In this document: in pieces, positions 19,328 to 27,752 of the stretch
Position numbering within the stretch: the first letter of the stretch is position 1
How the letters are laid out: every line of letters begins with the position of its first letter
Source of the DNA: an uncultured Opitutia bacterium
GTDB lineage: Bacteria > Verrucomicrobiota > Verrucomicrobiia > Opitutales > Opitutaceae
Reading direction: 5' to 3'
Assembly: GCA_903827245.1 (NCBI GenBank)
Contig: CAIKHO010000085.1
Coordinates: 1 to 64,000, forward strand
Length of the DNA: 64,000 nucleotides
Translations under genes and position numbers: made by a program
The notes under the pieces: generated by a model
Databases searched by the model: none
Seen by the model: the letters and a program-made list of their open reading frames with translations, nothing else
What the model was told of the DNA's origin: nothing

Positions 19328-19395
19328 GTAGGGACGCAGCTTGACTGCGCCCGGGCTTGCCGCCTTCGGAGGGCGTCGTCAGGCGACGCCCCTAC
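19328..19395. repeat. REP-like cruciform palindrome (about 68 bp)
   Basis: Imperfect outer arms (GTAGGGACG at 19328 and the complementary CGCCCCTAC ending at 19395) enclose two inner hairpins, CGCAG-cttga-CTGCG and GGCGTCG-tcagg-CGACGCC. It has the same three-way-junction layout as the elements at 16066 and 20391 and follows the 19210 palindrome by about 45 bp. Confidence 0.75.
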
Positions 19396-19430
19396 CGTCG
19401 CCCGGCCTGTCTCTCAAGTAACCCAATAGT

Positions 19431-20336
19431 TCAAATGCGGGTTTTTTTGGCGCGCCGCTCGGCGGCGAAGAGATATTGCTGGGCGAGCCCGGCTAACGGG
19501 CCGAAGTGGGTGCGCCCGAAGTGGGCGATCTGCGCCGGCTTCCAGCCCTGCAGACCGTAGCGGAGGCCCATCGTCCGGATGATCCAGACATCGACCGGAA
19601 ACGCCTCCAGGCGGCCGGCGCCGAAGAGCAACACGCAATCGGCCACCTTTTCGCCGACGCCCGGGAGAGAGCACAGCCTGGCCTTCGCCTCTGCATAAGG
19701 CAGGCCTTCCGTTTCCTCGAGCCAGCCGGGATGGGCGGCGAGAAACAGGGCGGTCTGGTGGATGTAGCGGGCACGAAAGCCAAGCAGGCAGGCGCGCAGC
19801 TCGGCCTCGGTCAAAAGGGCGAGTTCCGGCCATGTGGGCAGGCGGTGAATCCCCGGGACAATCTCCGCGCCGTGCCGCCGGGCCAGGAGAGCCATCATCT
19901 GCTTGATCTGGACGATCTGCTTCGTAGCGCTGCAGAGGAAGCCGAGCAGTGTTTCGCCGAACGGCTGGCGGAGGATGCGCAACCCGGGAAAGGCCTGCAG
20001 GCAGCGGGCGAGATGCGCGTCGCTGCGCCAGGGGAGGCGGTCCACTTGCGCGGCGGGGTCTTGGTCCGCGGCAAGGTAGCGGATGATCTTCTTGCTCACG
20101 GACACCCGCAGCACCGCCGGTGCGCGCCACTGGCAACCGTATTTCGTCAGCCGGATTTCCGCCACGCATCCGGACCAAACCCCGAACCAGACGTCGCCGG
20201 GCTGACGGTTCCACCGGAAGGCCTGGCCGCCATCGAGAGTCTCGGCCAGCACCTCCGCGTTGCCGGGACCGGCAGGGGCGGGGAGCGGCTGCCACTCGGA
20301 CCAGGAGAGAACGGGCAGTTGCTCAGCCGGAAGCAT
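19431..20336 (-). CDS. OGG1-type 8-oxoguanine DNA glycosylase/AP lyase
   Basis: 301-residue base-excision repair enzyme of the HhH-GPD superfamily that removes 8-oxoguanine. The N-terminal OGG_N-like part has DGGQAFRW (residues 35-42, as in eukaryotic OGG1 SGQSFRW). The helix-hairpin-helix is LPGVGEKVADC, with the Schiff-base lysine at Lys230, and the catalytic aspartate is Asp249 in PVDVWI. This two-domain form is the eukaryotic-like OGG1 class, found sporadically in bacteria. A good Shine-Dalgarno (AAAGGAG, complement of 20345-20351) lies 8 nt before the ATG, unusual in this window. It is flanked on both sides by palindromic repeats. Confidence 0.92.
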   Translation of the reverse strand: MLPAEQLPVLSWSEWQPLPAPAGPGNAEVLAETLDGGQAFRWNRQPGDVWFGVWSGCVAEIRLTKYGCQWRAPAVLRVSVSKKIIRYLAADQDPAAQVDRLPWRSDAHLARCLQAFPGLRILRQPFGETLLGFLCSATKQIVQIKQMMALLARRHGAEIVPGIHRLPTWPELALLTEAELRACLLGFRARYIHQTALFLAAHPGWLEETEGLPYAEAKARLCSLPGVGEKVADCVLLFGAGRLEAFPVDVWIIRTMGLRYGLQGWKPAQIAHFGRTHFGPLAGLAQQYLFAAERRAKKTRI

Positions 20337-20390
20337 GCGTTGAGCTCCTTTCAGGTCGGGAAAGGAAGCAAACCATTTGGTGGGTTGAGG

Positions 20391-20456
20391 TAGGAGCCTG
20401 CTTGCAGGCGATTTTCGGCCGGACTATGGCGCTCATCGCCTGCAAGCAGGCTCCTA
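20391..20456. repeat. REP-like palindrome with perfect 22-bp arms
   Basis: Arms 20391-20412 and 20435-20456 are perfect 22-bp inverted complements (beginning TAGGAGCCTGCTTGCAGG) around a 22-nt centre. Each arm itself contains a CCTG-cttg-CAGG hairpin. It lies between the DNA glycosylase start and the alpha-E stop codon and shares its core with the 16066-16142 element. Confidence 0.9.
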
Positions 20457-20473
20457 AACTAAATGATCCCGGA

Positions 20474-21460
20474 TCAACTCAGCATCTTCGCGCCGTCGGT
20501 CGAGTAATTGATGAAGGTTTCCTGCACTGCGGCATGGATGGCGGCGATCTTGAGCTGGATGGCATCAAGGTATTCGTGGAGGCCGTCCGCGATCATGTCG
20601 GCCATGACGGCCTGCCCGAGTTCGTCGTGCAGCCGGGCGATGAGGCGGCGCGCGGGGTTGTCAGTGAGGTGCGGCGCCTCGGCGGTAATGCAATCGAGGG
20701 CAAACCCGGCGTGACTGACCGCGTAGAGGATGCTGCGCGGGAAATTCTCGTCGCAGACCAGGTAATCGACCACGTGCTCAAGGTTGAGCTGGCCGCGGCG
20801 GCTCTTGCGGAACGCCTCGAAGCCGGAGGAGGTGCGAAGCACGGCGGCCCACTGGACGATGTCGAGCGCGGAGCCGACGGCATGCACGCTGGGCAGGAGC
20901 GTGAAGTATTTCACGTCGATGATGCGCGAGGTGTTGTCGGCGCGTTCGAGGTGGCGGCCGAGCTCGAAGAACCACCACATTTCGTTGCGGGGCAGCATCG
21001 ACTCGGCGATGCCGTAGAACAGCTGGATCTGGGTCTTGACGCGCGTGATGTAGTCGGACGAGCCCAGCTGGGCGTAGCGCGTGTAGTCGTCGTCCTTGAG
21101 CTTGAGGTAAAACGAGTTGATCTGCTCCCAGACCTCGCTGGCGAGCTGGTCGCGGACGCAGCGGGCGTTTTCGCGCGCGAGGCTCACGCAGGACAGGATG
21201 GAGCTCGGGTTGCGCAGGTCGAACAGCATGAAATCGACGACGGTGCGCTCGCTGACGTCGTCGCCGTGCAGCTCGGTGAATTCATCGATGCCGCCCGACA
21301 CGTTGACCAGCGGTTTCCAGGAACGCGGGTCATCCGCCGCCTGACGCGACTGGAGGTCGAGCACGAGCTGGGCGTTGACGTCGATGATGCGGGCGGTGTT
21401 CTCCGCGCGCTCAAGGTAGCGGGCCATCCAGTAGACGAGATTGGCGACACGGGAAAGCAT
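20474..21460 (-). CDS. Alpha-E domain-containing protein (DUF403)
   Basis: 328-residue all-helical protein. The start MLSRVANLVYWMARYLERAENTARIID is diagnostic of the alpha-E family (written here only in part: YWMARYLERAENTAR). Members sit next to circularly permuted ATP-grasp enzymes in many bacteria, and comparative genomics has proposed that the pair makes or attaches a small peptide. No enzymatic activity is established for alpha-E itself. Here it is the third gene of the operon secreted protein / ATP-grasp / alpha-E, but separated from the ATP-grasp stop by a 34-bp-armed palindrome (21467-21598). No Shine-Dalgarno is visible upstream of the ATG at 21460. Confidence 0.93.
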   Translation of the reverse strand: MLSRVANLVYWMARYLERAENTARIIDVNAQLVLDLQSRQAADDPRSWKPLVNVSGGIDEFTELHGDDVSERTVVDFMLFDLRNPSSILSCVSLARENARCVRDQLASEVWEQINSFYLKLKDDDYTRYAQLGSSDYITRVKTQIQLFYGIAESMLPRNEMWWFFELGRHLERADNTSRIIDVKYFTLLPSVHAVGSALDIVQWAAVLRTSSGFEAFRKSRRGQLNLEHVVDYLVCDENFPRSILYAVSHAGFALDCITAEAPHLTDNPARRLIARLHDELGQAVMADMIADGLHEYLDAIQLKIAAIHAAVQETFINYSTDGAKMLS

Positions 21461-21466
21461 GGGGAA

Positions 21467-21598
21467 AATTTACGAAGGACGATTTACGAATTGCGATTTT
21501 GCCGGCTGTGGCGCGCTCGCGCAAGGTACGGGCCCGAGAGGCGATCTTCGTTTGTGGACTTCATAAAATCGTAATTCGTAAATCGTCCCTCGTAAATT
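21467..21598. repeat. Word-reiterating palindrome filling the ATP-grasp/alpha-E gap
   Basis: Arms of 34 nt (21467-21500 and 21565-21598) are inverted complements with 32 of 34 positions matching. Within an arm the word TTTACGAA/ATTTACGAATT recurs. The centre is about 64 nt. The element starts 6 bp from the alpha-E start codon and ends 2 bp from the ATP-grasp stop, so it fills the gap inside the operon. The composition is AT-rich compared with its surroundings. Confidence 0.9.
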
Positions 21599-21600
21599 CC

Positions 21601-23094
21601 TCAGACCTGGATCTCCTCCGGGGCCTCGGGCTCGGCCGCGGCGTTGTCATCGTCCGCCGCCAGCACCCAAGTGTCCTTGGAGCCGCCGCCCTGCGACGAG
21701 TTCACGACCAGCGAGCCCTTGCGCAGCGCGACCCGGGTGAGACCGCCGGGCATGATCTTGATCGTTTCGCCGTTGAGTATGTACGGACGCAGGTCGATGT
21801 GCCGGCCCTCGAGGCAGTCGCCGCAAATGCTGGGACAGCGGGAAATGCCGAGCGTGGGCTGGGCGATGAAATTGCGGGGATGCTCGATGATCTTGGCGCG
21901 GAAGTCCTCGATTTGCTCCTTGGTGCTGTGCGGTCCCACCAGCATGCCGTAGCCGCCGGCCTCGTTCACACTTTTGACCACGAGCTTCGGGAGGTTTTCC
22001 AGGATGTAGGTCAGGTCCTTGGCATCGGAGGAAAGAAACGTGTCCACGTTGGGCAGGATGGCGTCCTGGCCGAGGTAGAACTTGATCATCTGCGGCACGT
22101 AGTAGTACATCGCCTTGTCGTCGGCGACACCGGTGCCGATGGGATTGCAGAGCGCGACGTTGCCCTTGCGGTAGGCGTTGACGAGGCCGGGCACGCCGAG
22201 GAGCGAGTCTTCGCGGAAGACGGTGGGGTCGAGGAAATCGTCGTCGATGCGGCGGTAGATGACATGCACGGGCGCGAGGCCGTCCGTGCGGCGCATGTAG
22301 ACTCGGTCGTTCTCCACCACGAGGTCGCCGCCCTCGACGATTTCGATGCCCATCTGGCGGGCGAGGAAGCTGTGCTCGAAGTAGGCGGAGTTGAACACGC
22401 CGGGGGTCAGCAGCACGACGGTGGGATCGGGCACGTGCTCCGGCGCGAGGTGCATGAGCAGGGCGAGCAGGTCGTTCGGGTAGGTCTCGACGGGCCGCAC
22501 CCGGTAGTCGCGGATGAGGTTCGGGAAAACGCGCTTCATGATCTGGCGGTTTTCCAGCACGTACGACACGCCTGACGGCGTGCGCAGGTTGTCCTCCAGC
22601 ACACGGTAGGTGCCGTGCTGGTCGCGGACGAGATCGCTGCCGTTGATATGGACGAAGAGGCCGCGGGGCACGGCGAGCCCGACCATCTCGCGGCGGAAGT
22701 GCTTCGAGGTCTCGACCATTTCGCGCGGCACGATCCCCTCGCGCAGGATGTGCTGCTGGCCGTAGATGTCGGCGAGGAAAAGGTTCAGCGCCGTCATGCG
22801 CTGGATGAGCCCGGCCTCCAGGTGGGCCCATTCGGGCGCGGGCACGATGCGCGGGATGAGGTCGAAGGGAAAAATCTTCTCCGTGCCGCGGTCGTCGCTG
22901 TAGACGGTGAACGTCACCCCGCGCCGCAGGAACGTCTGGTCGGCTAGCTGCTGGCGCTCCTGGAGCTCGCGCATGCCCTCCAGCCGCGAAAAACGCTCGG
23001 CGAGGCGCTCATAATGGGCGCGCGGTCTTCCCGCGGCGTCGAACATCTCGTCGCAAAACGGCCCCAGCTCGTAATTCGCAAAGAGGTCGGGCAT
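21601..23094 (-). CDS. Circularly permuted type 2 ATP-grasp protein (DUF404/DUF407)
   Basis: 497-residue cytoplasmic ATP-dependent carboxylate-amine ligase homologue. Diagnostic pieces are [12 protein letters not shown] near the start, the [12 protein letters not shown]-like region, [14 protein letters not shown], the [13 protein letters not shown] stretch, [19 protein letters not shown] (glycine-rich nucleotide loop) and [23 protein letters not shown] near the end. Enzymes of this group are expected to form an amide bond, perhaps on a peptide or amino acid; the substrate is unknown. Its ATG overlaps the stop of the upstream secreted-protein gene by 3 nt (ATGA), so the two are translationally coupled. 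The C-terminus has a variable acidic tail. Confidence 0.93.
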   Translation of the reverse strand: MPDLFANYELGPFCDEMFDAAGRPRAHYERLAERFSRLEGMRELQERQQLADQTFLRRGVTFTVYSDDRGTEKIFPFDLIPRIVPAPEWAHLEAGLIQRMTALNLFLADIYGQQHILREGIVPREMVETSKHFRREMVGLAVPRGLFVHINGSDLVRDQHGTYRVLEDNLRTPSGVSYVLENRQIMKRVFPNLIRDYRVRPVETYPNDLLALLMHLAPEHVPDPTVVLLTPGVFNSAYFEHSFLARQMGIEIVEGGDLVVENDRVYMRRTDGLAPVHVIYRRIDDDFLDPTVFREDSLLGVPGLVNAYRKGNVALCNPIGTGVADDKAMYYYVPQMIKFYLGQDAILPNVDTFLSSDAKDLTYILENLPKLVVKSVNEAGGYGMLVGPHSTKEQIEDFRAKIIEHPRNFIAQPTLGISRCPSICGDCLEGRHIDLRPYILNGETIKIMPGGLTRVALRKGSLVVNSSQGGGSKDTWVLAADDDNAAAEPEAPEEIQV

Positions 23095-23579
23095 CAGGGC
23101 GCGGGGCTGGCCGGACGGGCCCAGAGGAAACTCTGCTGGCTCGCCAGCTCGGCACCATCGGGTGCCCGGACGGTCACCCGCCAGGCCACGGCGCCGGACT
23201 TGGGCCCGGGCCAGTCCGGGCCGGTCAGGCCGAGATCGAAGGCGTGCGAGCCTGCGGGCACGTCGGCCTTGAAGGAGAAGGCCTGGGGCTCGGGTGAAGC
23301 CGGTGTGATGACGCTCACCTCAAGGGTTGCGCCAGCGACAGCAGCACCGGGGTTATCCAGCCGCACCAAGAAGTAGTAGCCATCGCGCGTCGCGGGCCGG
23401 GTGCGCTGGATACTTTTTCCGGCGGAATTCTCCCCGCCGTTGAAATAGAGGCCGATGCGGTCGAAGGATTGCGCGGTCCGATAGGCCGGCCAGACCCGCA
23501 CCACCTCGATGTTTCCGGCGCGAACCGGTGCCGCGGAGCCGAGCAACAGGGTGAGAAGGACAGCGGAAAAGAGGCGCAT
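23094..23579 (-). CDS. Small secreted protein of unknown function, coupled to ATP-grasp
   Basis: 161 residues from ATG 23579. A clear signal peptide ([21 protein letters not shown]) is followed by about 140 residues rich in beta-strand pattern ([40 protein letters not shown]), suggestive of an immunoglobulin-like or beta-sandwich fold. No cysteine in the mature part and no lipobox. I do not recognise the family. Its stop overlaps the ATP-grasp start (ATGA), so it is the first gene of the alpha-E/ATP-grasp operon, and its product may be the target or export partner of that system; this is a guess from context only. Confidence 0.75.
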   Translation of the reverse strand: MRLFSAVLLTLLLGSAAPVRAGNIEVVRVWPAYRTAQSFDRIGLYFNGGENSAGKSIQRTRPATRDGYYFLVRLDNPGAAVAGATLEVSVITPASPEPQAFSFKADVPAGSHAFDLGLTGPDWPGPKSGAVAWRVTVRAPDGAELASQQSFLWARPASPAP

Positions 23580-23674
23580 GGAAGAAGGGTGAAGCGCCGG
23601 TAGGCGCGGCTCAAGACTTGTAAAATGCAGGCGCCATGCCACGCGGCGGCAAAAAGCGGACCTGGAGTTGGGCG

Positions 23675-25297
23675 TTAATTGTTTTTCAACTCGACAAACT
23701 GGTAACGGTGGCTTCCCAGCAGCGAGGGGATCCAGCCTTGGACCGACGGATGGATCAGATAGATCCTGGTGCCGAAAAAGACCGGCACGATCGGCACCTC
23801 ATCGAGCAGGATGGCCTCGGCCTGCTGCTGCAGCGCCTGTCGCCGCGGGGTGTCGAGCGTGCGCCCGGATTCGGCGATGAGGCGGTCGTAGGCGGCATTG
23901 CTCCAGCCCGTGTTGTTGTTGCCGCCGTTGGTGATCCACATGTCCAGGAAGGTGTTGGGATCGACATAGTCGCCGATCCAACGCGTGCTGCCCGCCTGGT
24001 AGGAGAGGGTGGTCCAGTTTTGGATCCAGGTTTTTTGCTCGAGCGGGGCGAGCACGATTGAGACGCCCAGCTCGCGCTTCCACATCTCCTGGATCGCCTC
24101 GAGCACGGCGCGATGGATGTCGTCGCTCTTGATCTGCACCTCGAAGGGCGGCAGGCCCTTTCCGCCGGGATAGCCGGCCTCGGCGAGGAGCCGTCGCGCG
24201 GCGTCGAAGTCGTCGGGCACGACCGACTGCGAGGTGTAACCGGCGGTCTGGGGCGGAACGAGGGAGTGGGCCGGCGTACGGCTGCCCCGGAGCACATCGC
24301 GCGCGATGGCCTCCCGGTTGATGGCGCGCGCGAGGGCCTGCCGGAGTTTCTTGTTGTCGAACGGCGGCTTGGTGACGTTGAAGCGCAGGAAGAACGTCTC
24401 TAGGAAAGGATCGATCCGCAGTTTTTCGGGCGCCTCGGTCCGGTAGGTGGCGATTTTTTCAATGGGCAGCTCATAGGTGAGATGAAGCTGGCCGGCGCGG
24501 AAATTCTTCTCGTCCGTGGCGATGTTGTCATTGGGAAAGAAAACGATCCGCTGCAGCTTGCAGTGCGCGGCATCCCAATAGGCGGGGTTGCACTCGACGA
24601 CGATGCGGGCGTTGGGCGTCCACTCCTTGAGGAGGAACGGGCCGTTGCCGACCAGATTGCCCGGACGCGTCCACCGCGTGCCCTGCTGGTCCATCGGACC
24701 GAATTTCTCGATCACCGCCTGATGGACGGGCAGCCACGATTGATGCGCCGCCAGGGCGAGCAGCCAGGGACAGGGCGACCCGAGGATGAGCTCCAGGGTA
24801 TGGTCGTCGACCGCCCGGGCTCCGACCGCGGAGAAATCAGTGACCTTGCCGGTGTTGAACGCCTCGGCGTTCCGAATCGGCCAGAGCATGTAGGAATACT
24901 CCGACGCCAGTTTCGGCGAGAGCATGCGGTGAATGGAATAGACGAAATCGGCGGCGGTGACCGGATCGCCGTTCGACCACCGGGCGTTCGGCCGCAGGTG
25001 GAAGACCCAGGTCAGGCCGTCCGCGCTGGTTTCCCAGCGCTCGGCCACCCCCGGCACGGGCTGGCTGGTTTTTTCATCCATGCACGTGAGTCCCTCAAAC
25101 AGCGCGAACGCGAGGTTGCCGTCGGTGAAGGCGGTGATGACCTGGGGGTCGAGATCCTTGGGCTCTGCGCCGTTGCCGAGCAGCAGCGTCTTGGTGCGGA
25201 CGCCTTCCTCGACGGGCGTCTCGCGCCGGGCGCAGCCCGCGGCCAGCAGGATAGTAGACAGCAGACAGAGGACAGGGGGCAGCCAACGGCAGCGCAT
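23675..25297 (-). CDS. Lipoprotein peptide-binding protein of an ABC transporter (OppA/DppA family)
   Basis: 540-residue periplasmic solute-binding lipoprotein (family 5). The start ATG 25297 gives a lipoprotein signal with the lipobox LLAAGC (Cys22). The family body follows: LLLGNGAEPKDLDPQ, LFEGLTCMDEK, GVAERWETSADGLTWVFHL, RWSNGDPVTAADFVYS and the later RQALARAINREAIARDV. It should deliver oligopeptides to an inner-membrane permease, but no permease or ATPase gene is adjacent, so it either works with a distant transporter or has another ligand. The frame extends upstream to 25495 through a palindromic repeat; I rejected that extension. Confidence 0.92.
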   Translation of the reverse strand: MRCRWLPPVLCLLSTILLAAGCARRETPVEEGVRTKTLLLGNGAEPKDLDPQVITAFTDGNLAFALFEGLTCMDEKTSQPVPGVAERWETSADGLTWVFHLRPNARWSNGDPVTAADFVYSIHRMLSPKLASEYSYMLWPIRNAEAFNTGKVTDFSAVGARAVDDHTLELILGSPCPWLLALAAHQSWLPVHQAVIEKFGPMDQQGTRWTRPGNLVGNGPFLLKEWTPNARIVVECNPAYWDAAHCKLQRIVFFPNDNIATDEKNFRAGQLHLTYELPIEKIATYRTEAPEKLRIDPFLETFFLRFNVTKPPFDNKKLRQALARAINREAIARDVLRGSRTPAHSLVPPQTAGYTSQSVVPDDFDAARRLLAEAGYPGGKGLPPFEVQIKSDDIHRAVLEAIQEMWKRELGVSIVLAPLEQKTWIQNWTTLSYQAGSTRWIGDYVDPNTFLDMWITNGGNNNTGWSNAAYDRLIAESGRTLDTPRRQALQQQAEAILLDEVPIVPVFFGTRIYLIHPSVQGWIPSLLGSHRYQFVELKNN

Positions 25298-25376
25298 GGA
25301 CGGGATGCAAGCAGGCGTTGCGCCCGGTGCCAAGGCGGACAAAGACATTTTTGGCCGCTGGCAGAGCGGCTTATCC

Positions 25377-25503
25377 TTAACCGGAACGATGCAGTCGCCG
25401 GTAGCAGCCGACGTGAGGAAGCTGATTTGAGGTGAGCCACCAAACCCAGCCTCGTCACCTCGGCTGCTACGCCGACCACTGTGGTTCAACTGCATCGTTC
25501 CGG
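25377..25503. repeat. Nested palindromic repeat in the 25.3-25.7 kb gap
   Basis: Outer 14-bp perfect arms (25381-25394 CCGGAACGATGCAG and 25490-25503), inside them 11-bp perfect arms (25401-25411 GTAGCAGCCGA and 25460-25470), and a third 7-bp pair (25429-25435 GAGGTGA and 25455-25461). The right inner arm, CAGCCTCGTCACCTCGGCTG followed by CTAC, recurs at 36884-36908 with one mismatch. The remainder of the 370-bp gap between the binding-protein gene and the sigma remnant (25504-25668) shows nothing I can identify. Confidence 0.85.
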
Positions 25504-25668
25504 CTTAACCCTCCGCGCTTGGCTCCGACTGCGTCAGCCGGCGCGTTCGGGATAACGCGCCCTACCAGTTCCGGCGGGAGTCTTTCTTTGCGTATGCGGG
25601 GCGCTTCGTTAAAAAGCCCGGAATGGTCTAAGAAACCGTCCCACCGCCCGTCTTACCCCTGACGTTAC

Positions 25669-25923
25669 GTGAAACCCGCATCCGCCACAACGGAGGACAC
25701 CGACCATGACCAGAACACCTGGGTGCAGACCACCGTGCGGCAGCATCAAGCCGCGCTTATCCGCTATGCCGCCCGCCTGCTCGGCGATCCCGACCGGGCG
25801 CGAGATGTCGTGCAGGATGCCTTCGTCAAGCTCATGGTCCAGCCGCGGGCGCAGATTGACGGGCATGTCGTGGAGTGGCTTTTCACCGTCTGCCGTCACC
25901 GGGCGCTCGACGTGGCGCGGAAG
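25669..25923 (+). pseudogene. Truncated ECF sigma-70 factor (region 2 only)
   Basis: From GTG 25669 the first about 85 residues match region 2 of an ECF sigma factor: RQHQAALIRYAARLLGDPDRARDVVQDAF-type sequence (key pieces YAARLLGD, ARDVVQDAFVKL) and CRHRALDVARK, where the -10-binding helix ends. After Lys85 (about 25923) the similarity stops and the frame runs on antisense to another gene until 26037. Region 4, which recognises the -35 element, is missing, so this cannot be a working sigma factor. The breakpoint abuts an equally truncated outer-membrane protein gene on the other strand, which looks like the scar of a deletion or inversion. Confidence 0.78.
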
Positions 25924-26291
25924 GTGGCGGCCCCGGCCTCGGCCTTGAGGCTCAGCACCGGCGCCAGTGCGCCCAGCCCGAATTTCTGCCGTATTTCCAG
26001 ATGGACCGTGGCTGACAGGGTGTCGAGACCGTCGTAGCGCGGGCACGTTTCGACGCCGACGGCCCCGCCACTGATCAATGCTGTGTCACGCGTGAGTGAA
26101 AACCGCTGGCTGAAGGAACCGCTGGCCGAGATGACCGCGGCCGCGCGTTCCTCGGCCGTCTTCGACGAGTGCGAGAGATTGTCGTTCCAAGTCTCCGTGA
26201 TATAGCCGGCGGTGGAGATCCCTGGGGCGGCCTTAACCGTCAGGGGCACGCAGGACAGAACCAGAAGAAGGCGGAGCGGAGGCGAAATCAC
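25924..26291 (-). pseudogene. Truncated outer-membrane beta-barrel protein
   Basis: Remnant of about 120 residues. The best start is GTG 26291, whose GTGA overlaps the stop codon of the esterase gene; it gives a signal peptide (RLLLVLSCVPLTVKAAPG) followed by alternating beta-strands (GISTAGYITETWNDNLS, SGSFSQRFSLTRDTALISGG, LSATVHLEIRQKFG) typical of secreted barrels in this lineage. The frame then enters sequence antisense to the sigma remnant near 25924 and stops at 25896. The C-terminal barrel with its outer-membrane signature is missing. It was probably co-transcribed with the esterase gene before truncation. Confidence 0.68.
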
Positions 26292-26923
26292 AGGAGGGAT
26301 TTTAGCACCTTCCACACGGTTTCCGCAACCATCGCGTGGCCTTTGGCGGTGGGGTGGATGCCATCCGCCTGGTTAAGCTCGGGGCTGCCGCCCACGCCCT
26401 CGAGTAGAAAAGGGACGAGCGCGATTCCGTTTTTTTCGGCCAGCGCCGGGTATAGATCGCGAAACGCGCGGGCGTAATCCTCGCCCATGCTTGGCGGCAT
26501 CATCATCCCCGCCAGGACAATCTTCGCGGCGGGATACCTCGCCTTCACCTTGTCGATGATGCCCTGGAGATTGGCGCGGGTGAGAGCGGGGTCGATGCCG
26601 CGCAGCCCGTCGTTGCCGCCGAGGGCGAGTACAAACACGTCCACCTGCTGCCGCAGGATCCAGTCGACGCGCCGCAGGCCGCCCGCGGTCGTCTCGCCGC
26701 TGAGGCCGGCATTGACGACCCGCCACGGGAGGCGGGCGTCGGTGATCTTTTTTTGGATCACGGCGGGATAAGCATCGATCGCGGGATCCTCGAGCCCGAG
26801 CCCGGCGGTCAGGCTGTCCCCGAAAAAGATCACGGTTTTGTCATCGGCCGCGCGGGCTTCGACCGTAAAGCAGGCGAAAGCCAGGAAAAGCCACAGGCGG
26901 AGAAGACTGGAATTGATCGGCAT
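26288..26923 (-). CDS. tesA: SGNH-type arylesterase/lysophospholipase (TesA-like)
   Basis: 211-residue periplasmic hydrolase of the GDSL/SGNH family. A signal peptide (residues 1-25, cut after ARA) is followed by block I FFGDSLTAGLG with the nucleophile Ser37, block II around GLSGETTAGG, block III ALGGNDGLRG and block V DGIHPTAKGH with the catalytic Asp and His. Length matches E. coli TesA (about 208). It is divergent from a ybbA/ybbP-type ABC pair, the same gene arrangement as in E. coli, which strongly supports the assignment. It likely acts on lysophospholipids or short acyl esters. Confidence 0.93.
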   Translation of the reverse strand: MPINSSLLRLWLFLAFACFTVEARAADDKTVIFFGDSLTAGLGLEDPAIDAYPAVIQKKITDARLPWRVVNAGLSGETTAGGLRRVDWILRQQVDVFVLALGGNDGLRGIDPALTRANLQGIIDKVKARYPAAKIVLAGMMMPPSMGEDYARAFRDLYPALAEKNGIALVPFLLEGVGGSPELNQADGIHPTAKGHAMVAETVWKVLKSLL

Positions 26924-26967
26924 CGGCTCGATTTCGCGGGATTCGTGTGTTTGGTGGTGGGTTCCCC

Positions 26968-27675
26968 ATGAATGTTCAATCGATGCTGAAAGTCGAGCGG
27001 CTGACCAAGACCTACCGCACCGCGGGCGGCCCGCTCACGGTGTTGCGCGAGGTGAACTTCGAGTTCGCGGCAGGGGCCAGCGTTGCGATTGTCGGCCCGA
27101 GCGGCAGCGGCAAGACCACGCTGCTGGGCCTCTGCGCCGGGCTCGACCGGCCCACGGGTGGCAGCGTCGTGCTGGCGGGGGAGTCGATCGGCGGGCTCGA
27201 TGAGGATGCCCGCGCCCTGGTGCGCAACGCCCACGTGGGGTTCGTGTTTCAGAATTTCCAGCTGATCCCGACGCTGACCGCGCTGGAAAACGTGCTGGTG
27301 CCGGTGGAGCTGCGCGGCGAGGGCGGACGCGAAGCCGAGGTGGAGGCCCGCGGGCTGCTCGGGCGCGTCGGGCTGGGGGAGCGTTGCGACCACTATCCCG
27401 TGCAGTTGTCCGGCGGCGAGCAGCAGCGCGTGGCGCTCGCGCGGGCGTTCATGAACCGGCCGAAGATCCTCTTCTGCGACGAGCCCACGGGCAACCTGGA
27501 CGACGACACGGCCGCGGCGATGGTCGAGCTGATCTTCGGCCTCAACCGCGAGAAGGGCACGACGCTGGTGCTGGTGACCCACAACCCCGAGTTGGCCAAG
27601 CGCTGCCAGCGCATCATCCGGCTTAAGGGCGGCGCGGTGGTGAGCGATGAATCCTCCGCGCCTGCGGCGGTGTGA
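26968..27675 (+). CDS. ybbA: ABC transporter ATP-binding protein (YbbA/LolD type)
   Basis: 235-residue cytoplasmic ATPase. It has Walker A GPSGSGKTT, Q-loop VFQNFQLIPTLTALENV, signature LSGGEQQRVALARA and Walker [13 protein letters not shown], with an H-loop VTHNPELA. This belongs to the LolD/MacB-like subfamily that powers lipoprotein handling or mechanotransmission rather than classical transport. I placed the start at ATG 26968; GTG 26947 is possible but adds seven unlikely residues. It pairs with the FtsX-type permease downstream, from which it is separated by a palindromic gap of about 78 bp. Confidence 0.93.
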   Translation: MNVQSMLKVERLTKTYRTAGGPLTVLREVNFEFAAGASVAIVGPSGSGKTTLLGLCAGLDRPTGGSVVLAGESIGGLDEDARALVRNAHVGFVFQNFQLIPTLTALENVLVPVELRGEGGREAEVEARGLLGRVGLGERCDHYPVQLSGGEQQRVALARAFMNRPKILFCDEPTGNLDDDTAAAMVELIFGLNREKGTTLVLVTHNPELAKRCQRIIRLKGGAVVSDESSAPAAV

Positions 27676-27747
27676 CACGGGTCGTGTGAAGGGTGACAGT
27701 TTTCAAACCACGGATTTCAAGACTCGTCCCATGTCACACGCCACACC
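27669..27747. repeat. Imperfect GTGTGAC-word palindrome between ybbA and ybbP
   Basis: The left side contains GGTGTGACACGGGTCGTGTG (from 27669) and GGGTGACAG; the right side contains CATGTCACACGCCACACC (to 27747). The arms pair imperfectly through repeated GTGTG/CACAC and TGACA/TGTCA words. It overlaps the ybbA stop and ends 5 bp before the permease ATG, so it fills the gap between the two genes. Confidence 0.6.
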
Positions 27748-27752
27748 TTGAA

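Noticed and set aside
25669-26037. Intact ECF sigma factor
   Set aside because: Only region 2 is recognisable; the last 37 codons are antisense to another gene and region 4 is missing.
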